Assembly: GCA_963702575.1 (NCBI GenBank)
Contig: CAVPCU010000002.1
Location: 310,001-374,000, forward strand
Origin: VRUE01 sp963702575
GTDB lineage: Bacteria; Actinomycetota; Thermoleophilia; Solirubrobacterales; 70-9
Length of the DNA: 64,000 nt
Direction: 5' to 3'
In this document: positions 35,608-43,161 of the stretch, piece by piece
Layout of the letters: every line of letters begins with the position of its first letter
How positions within the stretch are numbered: the first letter of the stretch is position 1
Notes under the pieces: generated by a model
Database searches by the model: none
What the model was told of the DNA's origin: nothing
The model's input: only the letters and a program-made list of their open reading frames with translations
Translations under genes and position numbers: made by a program

Positions 35608-36895
35608 GGCGCCGCCGACCCCCGCGCCCTTCGGCGCCGCGCGGCCCCGGAGGGGCGATCCTCGGCCGTCGCCTCGCCGGCGAGCGGGCGCTGCCGCTGA
35701 TCGGCCCGGACGTCCTGCTGGCCCTTCGAGCAGATGGCGCCGCCACGCCGTGATCCTCGGCGCCTCGCGGCTCGGGCAAGACCGAGACCTCGATGCGGAT
35801 CGCCCACCAGGTCGCCACCCAGACCGATGCCCCGGTCTTCTATCTCGACGCCAAGGGCGATCGCCCCGCGGCGGAGCGCTTCTGCGCGCTGATGCGCGCG
35901 GCGGGGCGGCGGGTCCGGGTCTTCCCCAACGAGCCCTTCGACGCCTGGCGCGGGGACTGGCGGGCGATCGTCAACCGCCTGCTGGAGGTGATCGAGTTCG
36001 TCCCCGAGGGGCCGGCCGCCTACTACCGCGACATCGCCAAGACCGCGCTGCAGCTCGCCTGCAACCACCCCGATGGCCCGCCTCGGTCGAGCGCCGAGCT
36101 GCTCGGCCGCCTCGACTACGAGCTGCTGCTGAACGCCCACGGGCCATCCACCGCGGTGCTTTCGTTGCCGCGCGACAAAGTCAGCCAGGTGCGCCTGCGC
36201 TATGAGGCCTTCTTCGGCCAGATGGGCGCGCGCGCTGGACGGCGATTGGTCCTTCGAGGACGCCGACGCCGCCTACTTCCTGCTCGACTCGGTCGCGCTC
36301 GGCGAGGACACCGCCGGCGCCGCCTGCCTGCTCTTCGCCGACTTCGCCCACTACTTCACGATGCGCAAGCCGCGCGAGCGCTTCTGCCTGCTCTTCGCCG
36401 ATGAGTTCTCGGCGATCGCCGGCGCCAGCGACATCGCGATGAAGGTCGAGCAGGCCCGCAGCTTCAACACCGGCCTGGTCCTGGTCCCGCAGACGCCGTC
36501 TGGGATGGGGCCGCGCACCCAGCGCGACCGCATCCTCGGCTCGGTCGAGACGCTGATCGTCCACGCGATCAACGAGCCCGAGGAGATCGCCGCGCTGGCC
36601 GGCACCAGGCGGGTCGGTCGAGCTGACCCACCGCTACGAGGAGGGCGTCTACGCGAGCACGAGGGCTTCGCCCGCGCCGAGGAGCGCCCCGAAGGTCGAC
36701 CCCGACGGGATGCGCGAGCTGGGCACGGGAACGGCCTGGGTGATCCGCCGCGGGCGGGCGACGAAGGTCGCGGTCGCGCGGGCGCCCTCGGCGGAGCGGG
36801 CTGCGCTGCCCGAGGCCGAGTCGCTCGACCGCCCGCACGAGCCGGTCGAGGTCGCGGCGCCGAAGGAGATCGCCTACCTCGACGAGGAGGAGTGA
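35601..36895 (+). CDS. Second conjugative DNA-transfer ATPase (frameshifted)
   Basis: It has a Walker A after correction (VILGASRLGKTETSMRIAHQ), then APVFYLDAKGDRPAAERFCA, ADFAHYFTMRKPRERFCLLF, a Walker B-like FADEFSAIAGASDIAMK, and GLVLVPQTPSGMG. No membrane segment is seen, so it resembles a soluble TraG/HerA-like partner of the channel. Breaks lie near 35735, 35765, 36235, 36620 and 36700. It is sandwiched between two replication-relaxation genes, suggesting a functional trio. Confidence 0.65.
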
Positions 36896-36905
36896 GGCGA
36901 TCGCG

Positions 36906-37589
36906 ATGGCCCAGGTCGCTCCCAGCCCCTCGATCGGGCACAAGCGCGAAGGCAAGCTCGGTGGCGGGCCGGGCGCGCGCCAGCGGGCCGTGCTGCGCAT
37001 GCTCGAGCCTTGGGAGTTCGAGCTGCTGCGGCTGGTCGCCGAACAGCAGGCGATCCCCTTCGACCAGCTCGCCCGCTTCCTCGGCTGCGAGGAGGCGCAG
37101 GCGGCGCGGGTCGCCAAGCACCTCTTCAAGTCGGGCTTCGCCGACTACGGCCGCTTCTTGCACGACGAGCCGCCCTGGGTCTGGCTCAGCGGCCGGGGAG
37201 TTCGCCTCTCCGGCACGGGCTTTGGGCACCGGCTGCCGAAGGTCGGCGCGATGGCGCGGATGCGCGCAGTCAACGAGGTCCGCCTGTACATCGCCCGCCG
37301 CGCCCCCGAGGCGCGCTGGGTCTGCGGGCGCAGCGTCGTCCGCGAACAGGGCAAACACGGCTACCGGCCAAACGCCGTGGTCGAGATCCGCCGCGAGCGC
37401 CACGCGATCCTCGTCAAGCGCCGCGCCCGCAAGCCCGACCGCGTGCGCGAGGTCGTCGAGACCCACATGGCCCGCCACGACGCCGTGGTCGCCTTCGCCG
37501 CTCCCGCTCCGCGCAAGCAGCTCGAGCGCCTGGCCGCCGAACACCACTGGCCGAAGCTGGTGATCCGCGACATCCCGGGGCCGCCATGA
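36906..37589 (+). CDS. Replication-relaxation-family protein, copy 3 (degenerate core)
   Basis: A 227-residue intact protein. The winged-helix part is strongly like copy 2 (LRLVAEQQAIPFDQLARFLG, GFADYGRFLHDEPPWVWLSG). The nuclease-like core reads PNAVVEIRRERHAILVKRRA, where the D of PD and the E-x-E of copy 2 are replaced. It may therefore bind DNA without cutting, or act only in a heteromer. It starts 10 bp after the ATPase stop. Confidence 0.65.
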   Translation: MAQVAPSPSIGHKREGKLGGGPGARQRAVLRMLEPWEFELLRLVAEQQAIPFDQLARFLGCEEAQAARVAKHLFKSGFADYGRFLHDEPPWVWLSGRGVRLSGTGFGHRLPKVGAMARMRAVNEVRLYIARRAPEARWVCGRSVVREQGKHGYRPNAVVEIRRERHAILVKRRARKPDRVREVVETHMARHDAVVAFAAPAPRKQLERLAAEHHWPKLVIRDIPGPP

Positions 37590-37641
37590 GCCGCAGAGCC
37601 GCCCCCAGAGCCAAAAACGCCCCGCACAGCCGCCAAGGTGC

Positions 37642-37670
37642 TTGCGCCTGCCGCACCCCTGCCGTACAAT
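37642..37670 (+). promoter_or_regulatory. Sigma-70-like promoter with no obvious gene
   Basis: TTGCGC (37642-37647) and TACAAT (37665-37670) are separated by 17 bp. It lies in the 280-bp gap after the conjugation block. Downstream sequence has a GGGCC/GGCCC hairpin, a GTGC/GCAC stem and TTTTT near 37738, and could encode a small RNA of about 60 nt. No start codon with a convincing gene follows. Confidence 0.45.
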
Positions 37671-37847
37671 CCACCGGGCAAGGGACCGGGCCGCCGGCAA
37701 GGCCCCGCAGCAGTGCACTAGGGAGATTTCGCACCGTTTTTCGGCCGCTTCTGGCCCGGTACGCCACACCCGCCCACCGTCCGGGCCCGCTTTTCGCTGC
37801 CCGGCCTCGAACCTCCGTCTGGCGCGCTCGGCCGATGTCGCCACCCC

Positions 37848-37860
37848 ATAGCGCTATCCT
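37848..37860 (+). promoter_or_regulatory. MazEF operator and -10 element
   Basis: The palindrome ATAGCGCTAT (37848-37857) overlaps a TATCCT hexamer (37855-37860) 9 nt before the antitoxin ATG. There is no Shine-Dalgarno, consistent with a leaderless, self-repressed operon. Confidence 0.55.
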
Positions 37861-37869
37861 CTACCCACG

Positions 37870-38103
37870 ATGACTGCCACCGCCACCATCCGCGTCCCCC
37901 GCGAGACCCGCGACCGCCTCGCCGCCCGCGCCCGCGAGCGCGGCGTCTCGCTCTCCTCACTGCTCACCGAGTTCGCCCGGCGCGCCGAGCGGGCCGAGGC
38001 TCTGCGCTCTGAGCGCGAGGCGACTCGCGCCGAGGCAGACGATCCGACTGCTTTGGCCGAGATCGGGCTATGGGAGGCGACGCTGGGTGACGGGATCGAC
38101 TGA
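37870..38103 (+). CDS. Ribbon-helix-helix antitoxin (MazE-like), pair 1
   Basis: A 77-residue protein. An N-terminal ribbon-helix-helix (ATIRVPRETRDRLAARARER, then GVSLSSLLTEFARRAERA) binds DNA. The acidic C-terminal tail (ALAEIGLWEATLGDGID) would bind the toxin. It overlaps the toxin gene by 17 bp. Confidence 0.8.
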   Translation: MTATATIRVPRETRDRLAARARERGVSLSSLLTEFARRAERAEALRSEREATRAEADDPTALAEIGLWEATLGDGID

Positions 38104-38461
38104 ACCGCGCCGCGGCGAGATTTGGCTCGTCTCCCTCGGCGCCGCCCGCCGCGGCGAGCCGGGCAAGAACCGGCCCGCGATAGTCGTCTCCGTCGACGAT
38201 CTGCTCGCCGGGGCCGACCACGAGCTGATCGTCGTCGTCCCGCTCTCCAGCTCCCTTCCCCCCTCGGCGCTGCGACCTCGGCTCGGTCCCGAGTCCGGAA
38301 TCGACGCCGATAGCGTTGCGATTCCCCGCGGGATTCGCGGGGTCGCCCGCCGTCGCCTCCTGCGTCGCCTCGGCGAGGTGAGTACCGAAACGCTTGCGGA
38401 GGTCGAGGCCTCGCTCGGAACCGTTCTCGGTCTCGAGCAACCGGCAGCATCTTCGGCGTAG
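38087..38461 (+). CDS. MazF/PemK-family mRNA interferase, pair 1
   Basis: A 124-residue protein with MazF signature segments RRGEIWLVSLGAARRGEPGK, NRPAIVVSVDDLL, LIVVVPLSSSLPP and SVAIPRGIRGVARRRLLRRL. It should be a sequence-specific mRNA interferase. GTG start within the antitoxin gene. Standard length. Confidence 0.85.
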   Translation: MTGSTEPRRGEIWLVSLGAARRGEPGKNRPAIVVSVDDLLAGADHELIVVVPLSSSLPPSALRPRLGPESGIDADSVAIPRGIRGVARRRLLRRLGEVSTETLAEVEASLGTVLGLEQPAASSA

Positions 38462-38503
38462 TGCCGCGCCTATGGCACCGGCGCTGTCATAGGCTCCGAC
38501 GTC

Positions 38504-38722
38504 GTGGCCGACCCCAAGCAGAAGGCCCGCGCCGCACTGCGAAAGGCGCAGGCCGAGTTCGAGCGTGCCCAGGACCGACGCGAGCAAGCCAGCGCTGTGC
38601 GCCGCGAGATCTTCGAGCGGCCCGCTAGACAGCGAGCGTCGGCTCGCGCTCCGCGCGAGCCGCGTGGAACTCCGTCACCCAGTCTCGTGGCACGAACGTC
38701 GGCCGGTCCCGCTTGCTCCTGA
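38504..38722 (+). CDS. Small helical protein, possibly truncated
   Basis: A 72-residue protein. The first ~40 residues (ADPKQKARAALRKAQAEFER, then REQASAVRREIFERP) form a charged helix of the sort that precedes a short HTH in related small proteins. The remaining residues are low complexity, as though the C-terminus was replaced. A decayed copy of the N-terminus lies at 41368. TAGGCT 8 nt before GTG suggests a leaderless start. It overlaps the minus-strand gene at 38625, so one of the two calls may be wrong. Confidence 0.35.
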   Translation: MADPKQKARAALRKAQAEFERAQDRREQASAVRREIFERPARQRASARAPREPRGTPSPSLVARTSAGPACS

Positions 38723-39008
38723 CGTGATCGGCCAGCCACAGGAGGACCAGTACGACCGTCAAGGCTGCGCCGCTCACGGTTGGGGGCCGCGCCACGACGC
38801 CCGATCCATCCGCGAAGACGATCGCCATCGGCTTGCGCTCGCCGATGGCGTTCGAGATCAGCTTTGAGGCATCAGGCGAATCGGCTGGGATCAGCACGGT
38901 CCCGTCCGGGTAGCGCTCATCGCTTTCGGGATCGAGGGCGATTTGTCCCAAGAGATCGAAAGCGGCATCGGTGCCGGGGGTGTTCTTGCTGCGGGCTAGT
39001 TTCTCCAT
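38625..39008 (-). CDS. Hypothetical protein with one membrane segment
   Basis: A 127-residue protein. The N-terminal part is soluble (SKNTPGTDAAFDLLGQIALD, then KLISNAIGERKPMAIVFADG). One hydrophobic helix is at ~80-97 (GAALTVVLVLLWLADHV). Its start overlaps the upstream minus gene by 13 bp, so the two form an operon. No family is recognised. Confidence 0.5.
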   Translation of the reverse strand: MEKLARSKNTPGTDAAFDLLGQIALDPESDERYPDGTVLIPADSPDASKLISNAIGERKPMAIVFADGSGVVARPPTVSGAALTVVLVLLWLADHVRSKRDRPTFVPRDWVTEFHAARAEREPTLAV

Positions 39009-39313
39009 GATTCGATTATCGCTTCCCAGTGAGCCTTGAGGTGGTCGATTGCGGCCGGGATGGCCTCATTCACCGTACCCGCGTGGAACGCGGACTCTGG
39101 CTGCTTTCCGCCCTTCCGAGTGTAGCGGTGCATGTGGTGGCTTCCCAGATGGTTGTCGTAGACGCGGATGGTCTGCCAGGCACCGTCCTCGAAGGCTAGG
39201 AGAACCACCGAGTAGCGCTCGATCGGCCGACCGGATTGGCTGAATCGCACGAGGACTCCTTCGACGATCCCGACGTCTATTGTCCGCTCGTAGGCCACGG
39301 CGCCCAGCCTCAC
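38996..39313 (-). CDS. Hypothetical protein, paired with the membrane protein
   Basis: A 105-residue soluble protein with GRPIERYSVVLLAFEDGAWQ, then TIRVYDNHLGSHHMHRYTRK and AIPAAIDHLKAHWEAIIESW. The His-rich YDNHLGSHHMHRY patch and helical tail recall small mobile-element proteins of unknown function (DUF7718-like). It overlaps the next gene downstream. It may be a two-component cassette of unknown type. Confidence 0.5.
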   Translation of the reverse strand: MRLGAVAYERTIDVGIVEGVLVRFSQSGRPIERYSVVLLAFEDGAWQTIRVYDNHLGSHHMHRYTRKGGKQPESAFHAGTVNEAIPAAIDHLKAHWEAIIESWRN

Positions 39314-39377
39314 ACGCTGGCCGGACGGCGACGAAGCGAGCCTCTTCGGCGACTCCGTGCGGGCCTGCGTTGCGCCG

Positions 39378-39554
39378 CTACCTCTCCAGCTCCTCCGATA
39401 ACTTCGTCAGCTCGCTGATCGAGACGTCTAGCTCGCTGGCGAGTGCTTCAACCGTGTCCCACCTCGGGTAGGTGCGCCCCCGCTCCATTGCTCCGAGCGT
39501 GCCCGCAGACACACCAGCCGCCACCGCCAAGGCCTCCTGACTGAGCCCGCGTGA
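39378..39554 (-). pseudogene. Truncated XRE-family HTH regulator
   Basis: An open minus-strand frame reads RGLSQEALAVAAGVSAGTLG, then AMERGRTYPRWDTVEALASE and LDVSISELTKLSEELER. This is the C-terminal 55 residues of a Cro/CI-type domain. The first helix is cut off by an in-frame TAG at 39555-39557. It is a broken gene or recombination remnant. Confidence 0.6.
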
Positions 39555-39570
39555 CTAAATGTCGCCCCAT

Positions 39571-39990
39571 TCAGCGCGCCGAAGCTAGGGTGTCGGGTGC
39601 GCTGATCTGCCAGCGCACGCCCGGACCGAACTCCAGCACGACGCCGCTCGGCGCGATTACTTCCCAGCACGGCGGGTCGTCCTCCGCCTCGCGCGCGGTG
39701 GGCTTCACATCCAGGACGGAGCCGCCCGAGAGCCTGCACCGCAGCTCTCCGGACTCCTCGTCGATGTCCGCGTCCTCGATCGACCGTCCAACCAACTCCG
39801 ACGGATCGGATGGCGACCACTCGGCGTCCTGCGTGGCGAGACGCCACAGCTCCCCGGCCGAGTCCTTGATCTCGACGTGAAGAACCTCCGGGTAGACAAT
39901 CCGAGCATTGACAATCGGCCCGCGCATAGAGCGCAAGACGTTGAGCGGCGAAGCGTCGAGCATTACTGCGGTTGCCATTGGGCCTTCCAT
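39571..39990 (-). CDS. Hypothetical protein, DUF6188-like
   Basis: A 139-residue beta-rich protein: VYPEVLHVEIKDSAGELWRL, ELVGRSIEDADIDEESGELR, and WEVIAPSGVVLEFGPGVRWQ. The order of a W-L-T segment, a GR-I segment and a terminal GPG-W motif recalls DUF6188. Function unknown. Its start overlaps the stop of the gene at 39963. Confidence 0.5.
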   Translation of the reverse strand: MEGPMATAVMLDASPLNVLRSMRGPIVNARIVYPEVLHVEIKDSAGELWRLATQDAEWSPSDPSELVGRSIEDADIDEESGELRCRLSGGSVLDVKPTAREAEDDPPCWEVIAPSGVVLEFGPGVRWQISAPDTLASAR

Positions 39991-40154
39991 TGTCGCAGCC
40001 AGGCCAGCAGTTCTCCATAGCTCATGTCGCGCTGCACGTTCCCGGACTTCTTCTCGGCATGCAGCATCTCGCTCGCCTCATAGCGCTCCTGCACCGTCAG
40101 CCCAGCCTCCCTGCAAGCTTGCCGGAACTGCTTGATGTCGCGCTTACGGGTCAA
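39963..40154 (-). CDS. Small helical hypothetical protein
   Basis: 63 residues from TTG: KRDIKQFRQACREAGLTVQE, then RYEASEMLHAEKKSGNVQRD and MSYGELLAWLRQWKAQW. Entirely helical. Similar short domains occur at the C-termini of large toxin proteins or beside them, but I cannot assign it. It is coupled to the DUF6188-like gene. Confidence 0.45.
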   Translation of the reverse strand: MTRKRDIKQFRQACREAGLTVQERYEASEMLHAEKKSGNVQRDMSYGELLAWLRQWKAQWQPQ

Positions 40155-40198
40155 ACCGCGGCGAGTGTATGGGGCGGCGTCGGCGAATAGCCTTCGCT

Positions 40199-40455
40199 GG
40201 GATGCCCGACAACATGGAGAAAGCGCGGCGCCGCGCGCAGGAGGCGCTGCGCTCGCTGAAGGTCGAGCGCGAGATCGCCGATTACGATCGGGTTCAACCG
40301 GTGTCGCGCGCCGCGGCGAAGAACCTTCTCGCCCAAGCGAAGGCGGTGCTTGAGTTCTTTGAGTCCATCGGGTCGACGATGCCGACACCCGCGCCTTCTT
40401 CGCGCTTGTCGCGCTCAAGGTCAAGGCGTAGCGCCTTTGCTCTCCAGCTTCTCCG
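40199..40455 (+). pseudogene. Duplicated 3' fragment of the HEPN-like gene
   Basis: About 220 bp from ~40235 are nearly identical to 42233-42440 and encode ALRSLKVEREIADYDRVQPV, then SRAAAKNLLAQAKAVLEFFE. One base is missing after FFES, so the frame is lost. The copy extends past the stop into the end of the convergent XRE gene, so it arose by DNA duplication across that junction. Confidence 0.75.
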
Positions 40456-40732
40456 GCAGCTTCGCCCAGCTCGCGTTCTCCGAATAGTCTCCGCGACATC
40501 CCGGGGCCTCCCAAACCCGCTCCCGGAGCCGAATCCGCTTGACGCCGAGCGGCGCCTCCGCTACCCTGACCCTCCGCGTTGGGTGCCAGCATGGCTCCAC
40601 CGCGAAGTGGACAGGGAGAGTTCCGAGCTGCACGGGCGGCGAGCGAGCCGCCAGACCGCGCTTCCTGTGGGAGTCGCGCCATTCGCCCTGCCCGCTTCAC
40701 GTTCGGTCCTTCCTGCGCCCGCTCGGAGTAAC

Positions 40733-40754
40733 GTAGCGCGCATCGCGCTACACT
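40733..40754 (+). promoter_or_regulatory. MazEF pair 2 operator and -10 element
   Basis: A perfect inverted repeat GTAGCGCG-CAT-CGCGCTAC (40733-40751) overlaps TACACT (40749-40754), 7 nt before ATG 40762. No Shine-Dalgarno: a leaderless, autoregulated operon is likely. Confidence 0.65.
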
Positions 40755-40761
40755 AGACACC

Positions 40762-41019
40762 ATGGCCTCCGCCTCTCAGCCGCTTTCGCTCCGTCTCGGT
40801 GCCGACGGTCGGCGCGCCCTGGAAGACATCGCCCGCAAGCGCGGCGTCACCCGCGCCGAGGCGGCTCGCCAAGCGATCGCCGAGACCGCCGAGCGCGAGC
40901 GCCGCCGCTCCGGCCTGGCCGCCGAGGTCGCTCGCTTGGTGGCCGATCCGGCTGACCGAGCCGCCCGCGAACGGGTCGCCGCCGACATGGATGCCGTCGC
41001 CGCCGACTGGCCCGAGTGA
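40762..41019 (+). CDS. Ribbon-helix-helix antitoxin, pair 2
   Basis: An 85-residue protein: LSLRLGADGRRALEDIARKR, then GVTRAEAARQAIAETAERER (ribbon-helix-helix), and an acidic tail (AADMDAVAADWPE). It overlaps the toxin by 4 bp. It is not closely similar to the pair 1 antitoxin. Confidence 0.78.
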   Translation: MASASQPLSLRLGADGRRALEDIARKRGVTRAEAARQAIAETAERERRRSGLAAEVARLVADPADRAARERVAADMDAVAADWPE

Positions 41020-41333
41020 CGCGCGGCGACGTCTACCGGGTGCGGCTGCCGAAACGAGGCGGCCGCGAGCAGCACGGCCCCCGCTACGCGGTCATCGTGC
41101 AGGCCGACGAGCTGCTCGAGCTCTCGACCGTGCTCGTCGCCCCCACCTCGCGCAGCGTGCTGCCGGCGAGCTTCCGGCCGCAGGTCGAGATCGCCGCCGA
41201 GCCCACCCGGGTGATGGTCGAGCAGCTGCGCGCCCTCGACGTGCAGCGGCTCGACGAGTTCGCGGGGCGCCTCGGCCCCGGCGAGATGAGCGACGTCGAC
41301 GAGGCGCTGTCTCTCGTCCTAGCGCTTCGCTGA
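41016..41333 (+). CDS. MazF/PemK-family mRNA interferase, pair 2
   Basis: A 105-residue protein: RGDVYRVRLPKRGGREQHGP, RYAVIVQADELLELSTVLVA, PTSRSVLPASFRPQVEI and VMVEQLRALDVQRLDEFAGR. This is the classical MazF layout and length. GTG start coupled to the antitoxin. Confidence 0.87.
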   Translation: MTRGDVYRVRLPKRGGREQHGPRYAVIVQADELLELSTVLVAPTSRSVLPASFRPQVEIAAEPTRVMVEQLRALDVQRLDEFAGRLGPGEMSDVDEALSLVLALR

Positions 41334-41367
41334 CGCAGCTCACAGGAGGAGGAATAGTCTCCGCGAC

Positions 41368-41475
41368 GTGGCGAGCGACCCCACGTAAAAGGCCAACGGC
41401 GCGCTGCGCAAGGCCCAGGCCGAGTTCGAGCGCGCCTGGGGCGCGCTCAGCGTGAACTGGCAAAGGCAGGTGTGA
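41368..41475 (+). pseudogene. Decayed copy of the small helical protein at 38504
   Basis: A 36-codon frame reading VASDPT-stop-KANGALRKAQAEFERAWGAL. It matches the N-terminus of the protein at 38504 but has an in-frame TAA at the seventh codon and stops early. It is a duplicated and dead fragment. Confidence 0.6.
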
Positions 41476-41581
41476 CCCGCCGGGAGAGGTTCGAGCAGGC
41501 GCAGACTGAGTAGGTTGACTCACGGCCACGGTGACCACGTGAAGCTCAGGAGTGACGGAGTTCGCTGCTAGCCTCAGGCGC

Positions 41582-41866
41582 ATGGCTACGCACACGAGAG
41601 CGGACCTTGACGATCTACGCGCCAGGATCCTCGAGTCAGTCCAGGGTCTCGTCGGCAAGGACGCCGATGTCGATGTCGGCTGGCTCGACGAGTCCACTGA
41701 CCAGGAAGAGGTTCTCGTTCAGGTCACCCTCGCCGATCCCGGAGAGGACACCTGGGATCAGGACGTGACCAACGCGATCCGCACCGCGGTTCGCACGGCT
41801 ACCGCTGAAGTCATACCCTCGGTTGTCGCCACCACTCGCCTCGTCTCCTCCGGAGACGATGGCTAA
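41582..41866 (+). CDS. Small acidic protein upstream of HEPN-like gene
   Basis: 94 residues: RADLDDLRARILESVQGLVG, then VDVGWLDESTDQEEVLVQVT and LADPGEDTWDQDVTNAIRTA. TAGCCT lies 7 nt before ATG with no Shine-Dalgarno, so a leaderless start is likely. It overlaps the next gene by 8 bp. A pairing with a HEPN-like protein suggests an antitoxin or nucleotide-handling partner, but no transferase motif is visible. Confidence 0.55.
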   Translation: MATHTRADLDDLRARILESVQGLVGKDADVDVGWLDESTDQEEVLVQVTLADPGEDTWDQDVTNAIRTAVRTATAEVIPSVVATTRLVSSGDDG

Positions 41867-42422
41867 GGGTAAGCCGGCCGATCCGCTCGATCCCGTCTTC
41901 CTGATCGAACACGCCGAGCGGCTGACGACGAGCGAGGGCCGTGGGCGCCCGCCGACGATCGACAGCCGTCGCGCCGCATCCGCCGCCTACTACTCGGCTT
42001 ACCACGCAGCGACGAGGGGCATCGCTCAGTTCCTCTTCGGCGATAGCTGGCTGCCGGGTGTGCGCTGGCTCTCGCATCGCGCTGTGATCGACGCGACCGG
42101 GCTGGTGTCGCGTCTCGGGCCCGCCGAAGCGCCCGATCCGGGTTCCGCGCCCGATCAGGTCCGGGCGCGGGCTGTATGGTCGATCTTCCAGGAAGCCGGA
42201 GGCGCCGGGCCTGACCTGCTCGACGTGATGGAGGCGCTGCGCTCGCTGAAGGTCGAGCGCGAGATCGCCGATTACGATCGGGTTCAGCCGGTGTCGCGCG
42301 CGGCGGCGAAGAACCTTCTCGCCCAAGCGAAGGCGGTGCTTGAGTTCTTCGAGTCCAGTCGGGTCGACGATGCCGACACCCGCGCCTTCTTCGCGCTTGT
42401 CGCGCTCAAGGTCAAGGCGTAG
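41859..42422 (+). CDS. HEPN-like domain protein
   Basis: A 187-residue helical protein. SRRAASAAYYSAYHAATRGI with the following helices resembles HEPN-type proteins, and a conserved C-terminal half reads REIADYDRVQPVSRAAAKNL. HEPN proteins are often RNases in toxin-antitoxin or defence pairs, but the usual R-x(4-6)-H site is not clear here. ATG overlaps the upstream stop. Its 3' end is duplicated at 40199-40455. Confidence 0.5.
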   Translation: MAKGKPADPLDPVFLIEHAERLTTSEGRGRPPTIDSRRAASAAYYSAYHAATRGIAQFLFGDSWLPGVRWLSHRAVIDATGLVSRLGPAEAPDPGSAPDQVRARAVWSIFQEAGGAGPDLLDVMEALRSLKVEREIADYDRVQPVSRAAAKNLLAQAKAVLEFFESSRVDDADTRAFFALVALKVKA

Positions 42423-42666
42423 CGCCTTTGCTCTCCAACCTCTCCGCCGCCTTCGCCAGTGCTGAAACGGAGACGCCGAGCGCCGCGGCTATCCCGCGCA
42501 CGGTGTGCCAGGTCGGATTGGCTTCGCCGCGCTCGATCAGAGAGAGGGTGTTGAAAGTCACTCTGGCGTTGGGTGCGAGGGTCCGCAAGCTGATCTCTTG
42601 CTTTTCGCGTAGCTCGCGGATCGCCTTGCCGAGGGCCGGCTGTGGATGCGGCGTATTTCGCGTCAC
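42412..42666 (-). CDS. XRE-family HTH regulator
   Basis: 84 residues on the minus strand: GKAIRELREKQEISLRTLAP, then VTFNTLSLIERGEANPTWHT and VRGIAAALGVSVSALAKAAE. This is a Cro/CI HTH of usual length. It converges on the HEPN-like gene with an 11-bp overlap and diverges from the gene at 42868. It may control both and the adjacent XRE array. Confidence 0.75.
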   Translation of the reverse strand: MTRNTPHPQPALGKAIRELREKQEISLRTLAPNARVTFNTLSLIERGEANPTWHTVRGIAAALGVSVSALAKAAERLESKGATP

Positions 42667-42867
42667 GATATGTATCGACAGGTGCTAGGCTTCAAGCCCT
42701 AAACATAAGTGGGGCCGCGCGCTGGAGACGCCGGCCCCGTGGCGACCGGCACAGGTATCCCAGGCCGGCCGCAGCGGGAACGGTATCGACGCGCCGGCCT
42801 CAGCAAGCGGCGACCCGACGTGGTTGCACACGACGGGCCGCCTGACCACAAGGAGGCGCACCTCCCC

Positions 42868-43161
42868 ATGGCTGAACGCAACCCTACGGATCGCGAGGAT
42901 CGCGATCCGACTTCCCTCACCGCCGAGGACCGCAAGCTCCAGCGCGCCGTTCTCGCACTCGTCCTCGACCGGCACCCGGCCCAGCTCACCTTCGTCGAGC
43001 TGGGCCTGGAGATCAACAAGGACCCCGAGGAGCGCGGCGAAGCCGAGGCCTTCGCCCGCGCGGTACGCGACCTCGTCCTCGCCGGCCTGCTCGAATGCCC
43101 CGGCGCCCACGTCGTGCCGACCCGCGCCGCGCTTCGCTTCCACCGCCTGGAGGAGGACTGA
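42868..43161 (+). CDS. Hypothetical winged-helix-like protein heading the XRE array
   Basis: 97 residues with AAGGAGG before ATG. An acidic N-terminus precedes LQRAVLALVLDRHPAQLTFV, then ELGLEINKDPEERGEAEAFA and AVRDLVLAGLLECPGAHVVP, a winged-helix pattern. Its stop overlaps the start of the first array XRE gene by one base (TGATG). Confidence 0.6.
   Translation: MAERNPTDREDRDPTSLTAEDRKLQRAVLALVLDRHPAQLTFVELGLEINKDPEERGEAEAFARAVRDLVLAGLLECPGAHVVPTRAALRFHRLEED

Larger units (their letters stand above)
40155..40761. other. 607-bp gap with a duplicated gene fragment
   Basis: No intact gene is convincing. It contains the duplicated fragment at 40199-40455 (separate entry). From ~40456 to 40720 I see no gene; it shares AATAGTCTCCGCGAC (~40480) with the sequence before the remnant at 41368. 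It ends in the MazEF pair 2 operator. Confidence 0.5.

Noticed and set aside
37660..37745. Cobalamin-type or other known riboswitch after the orphan promoter
   Set aside because: The short G/C hairpins lack the conserved boxes of riboswitch classes I can recall, and no suitable downstream gene is present.
37586..37869. Small protein genes in the gap after the third replication-relaxation gene
   Set aside because: Open frames here are Pro/Arg-rich with no ribosome-binding site or domain; the promoter and operator explain the region better.
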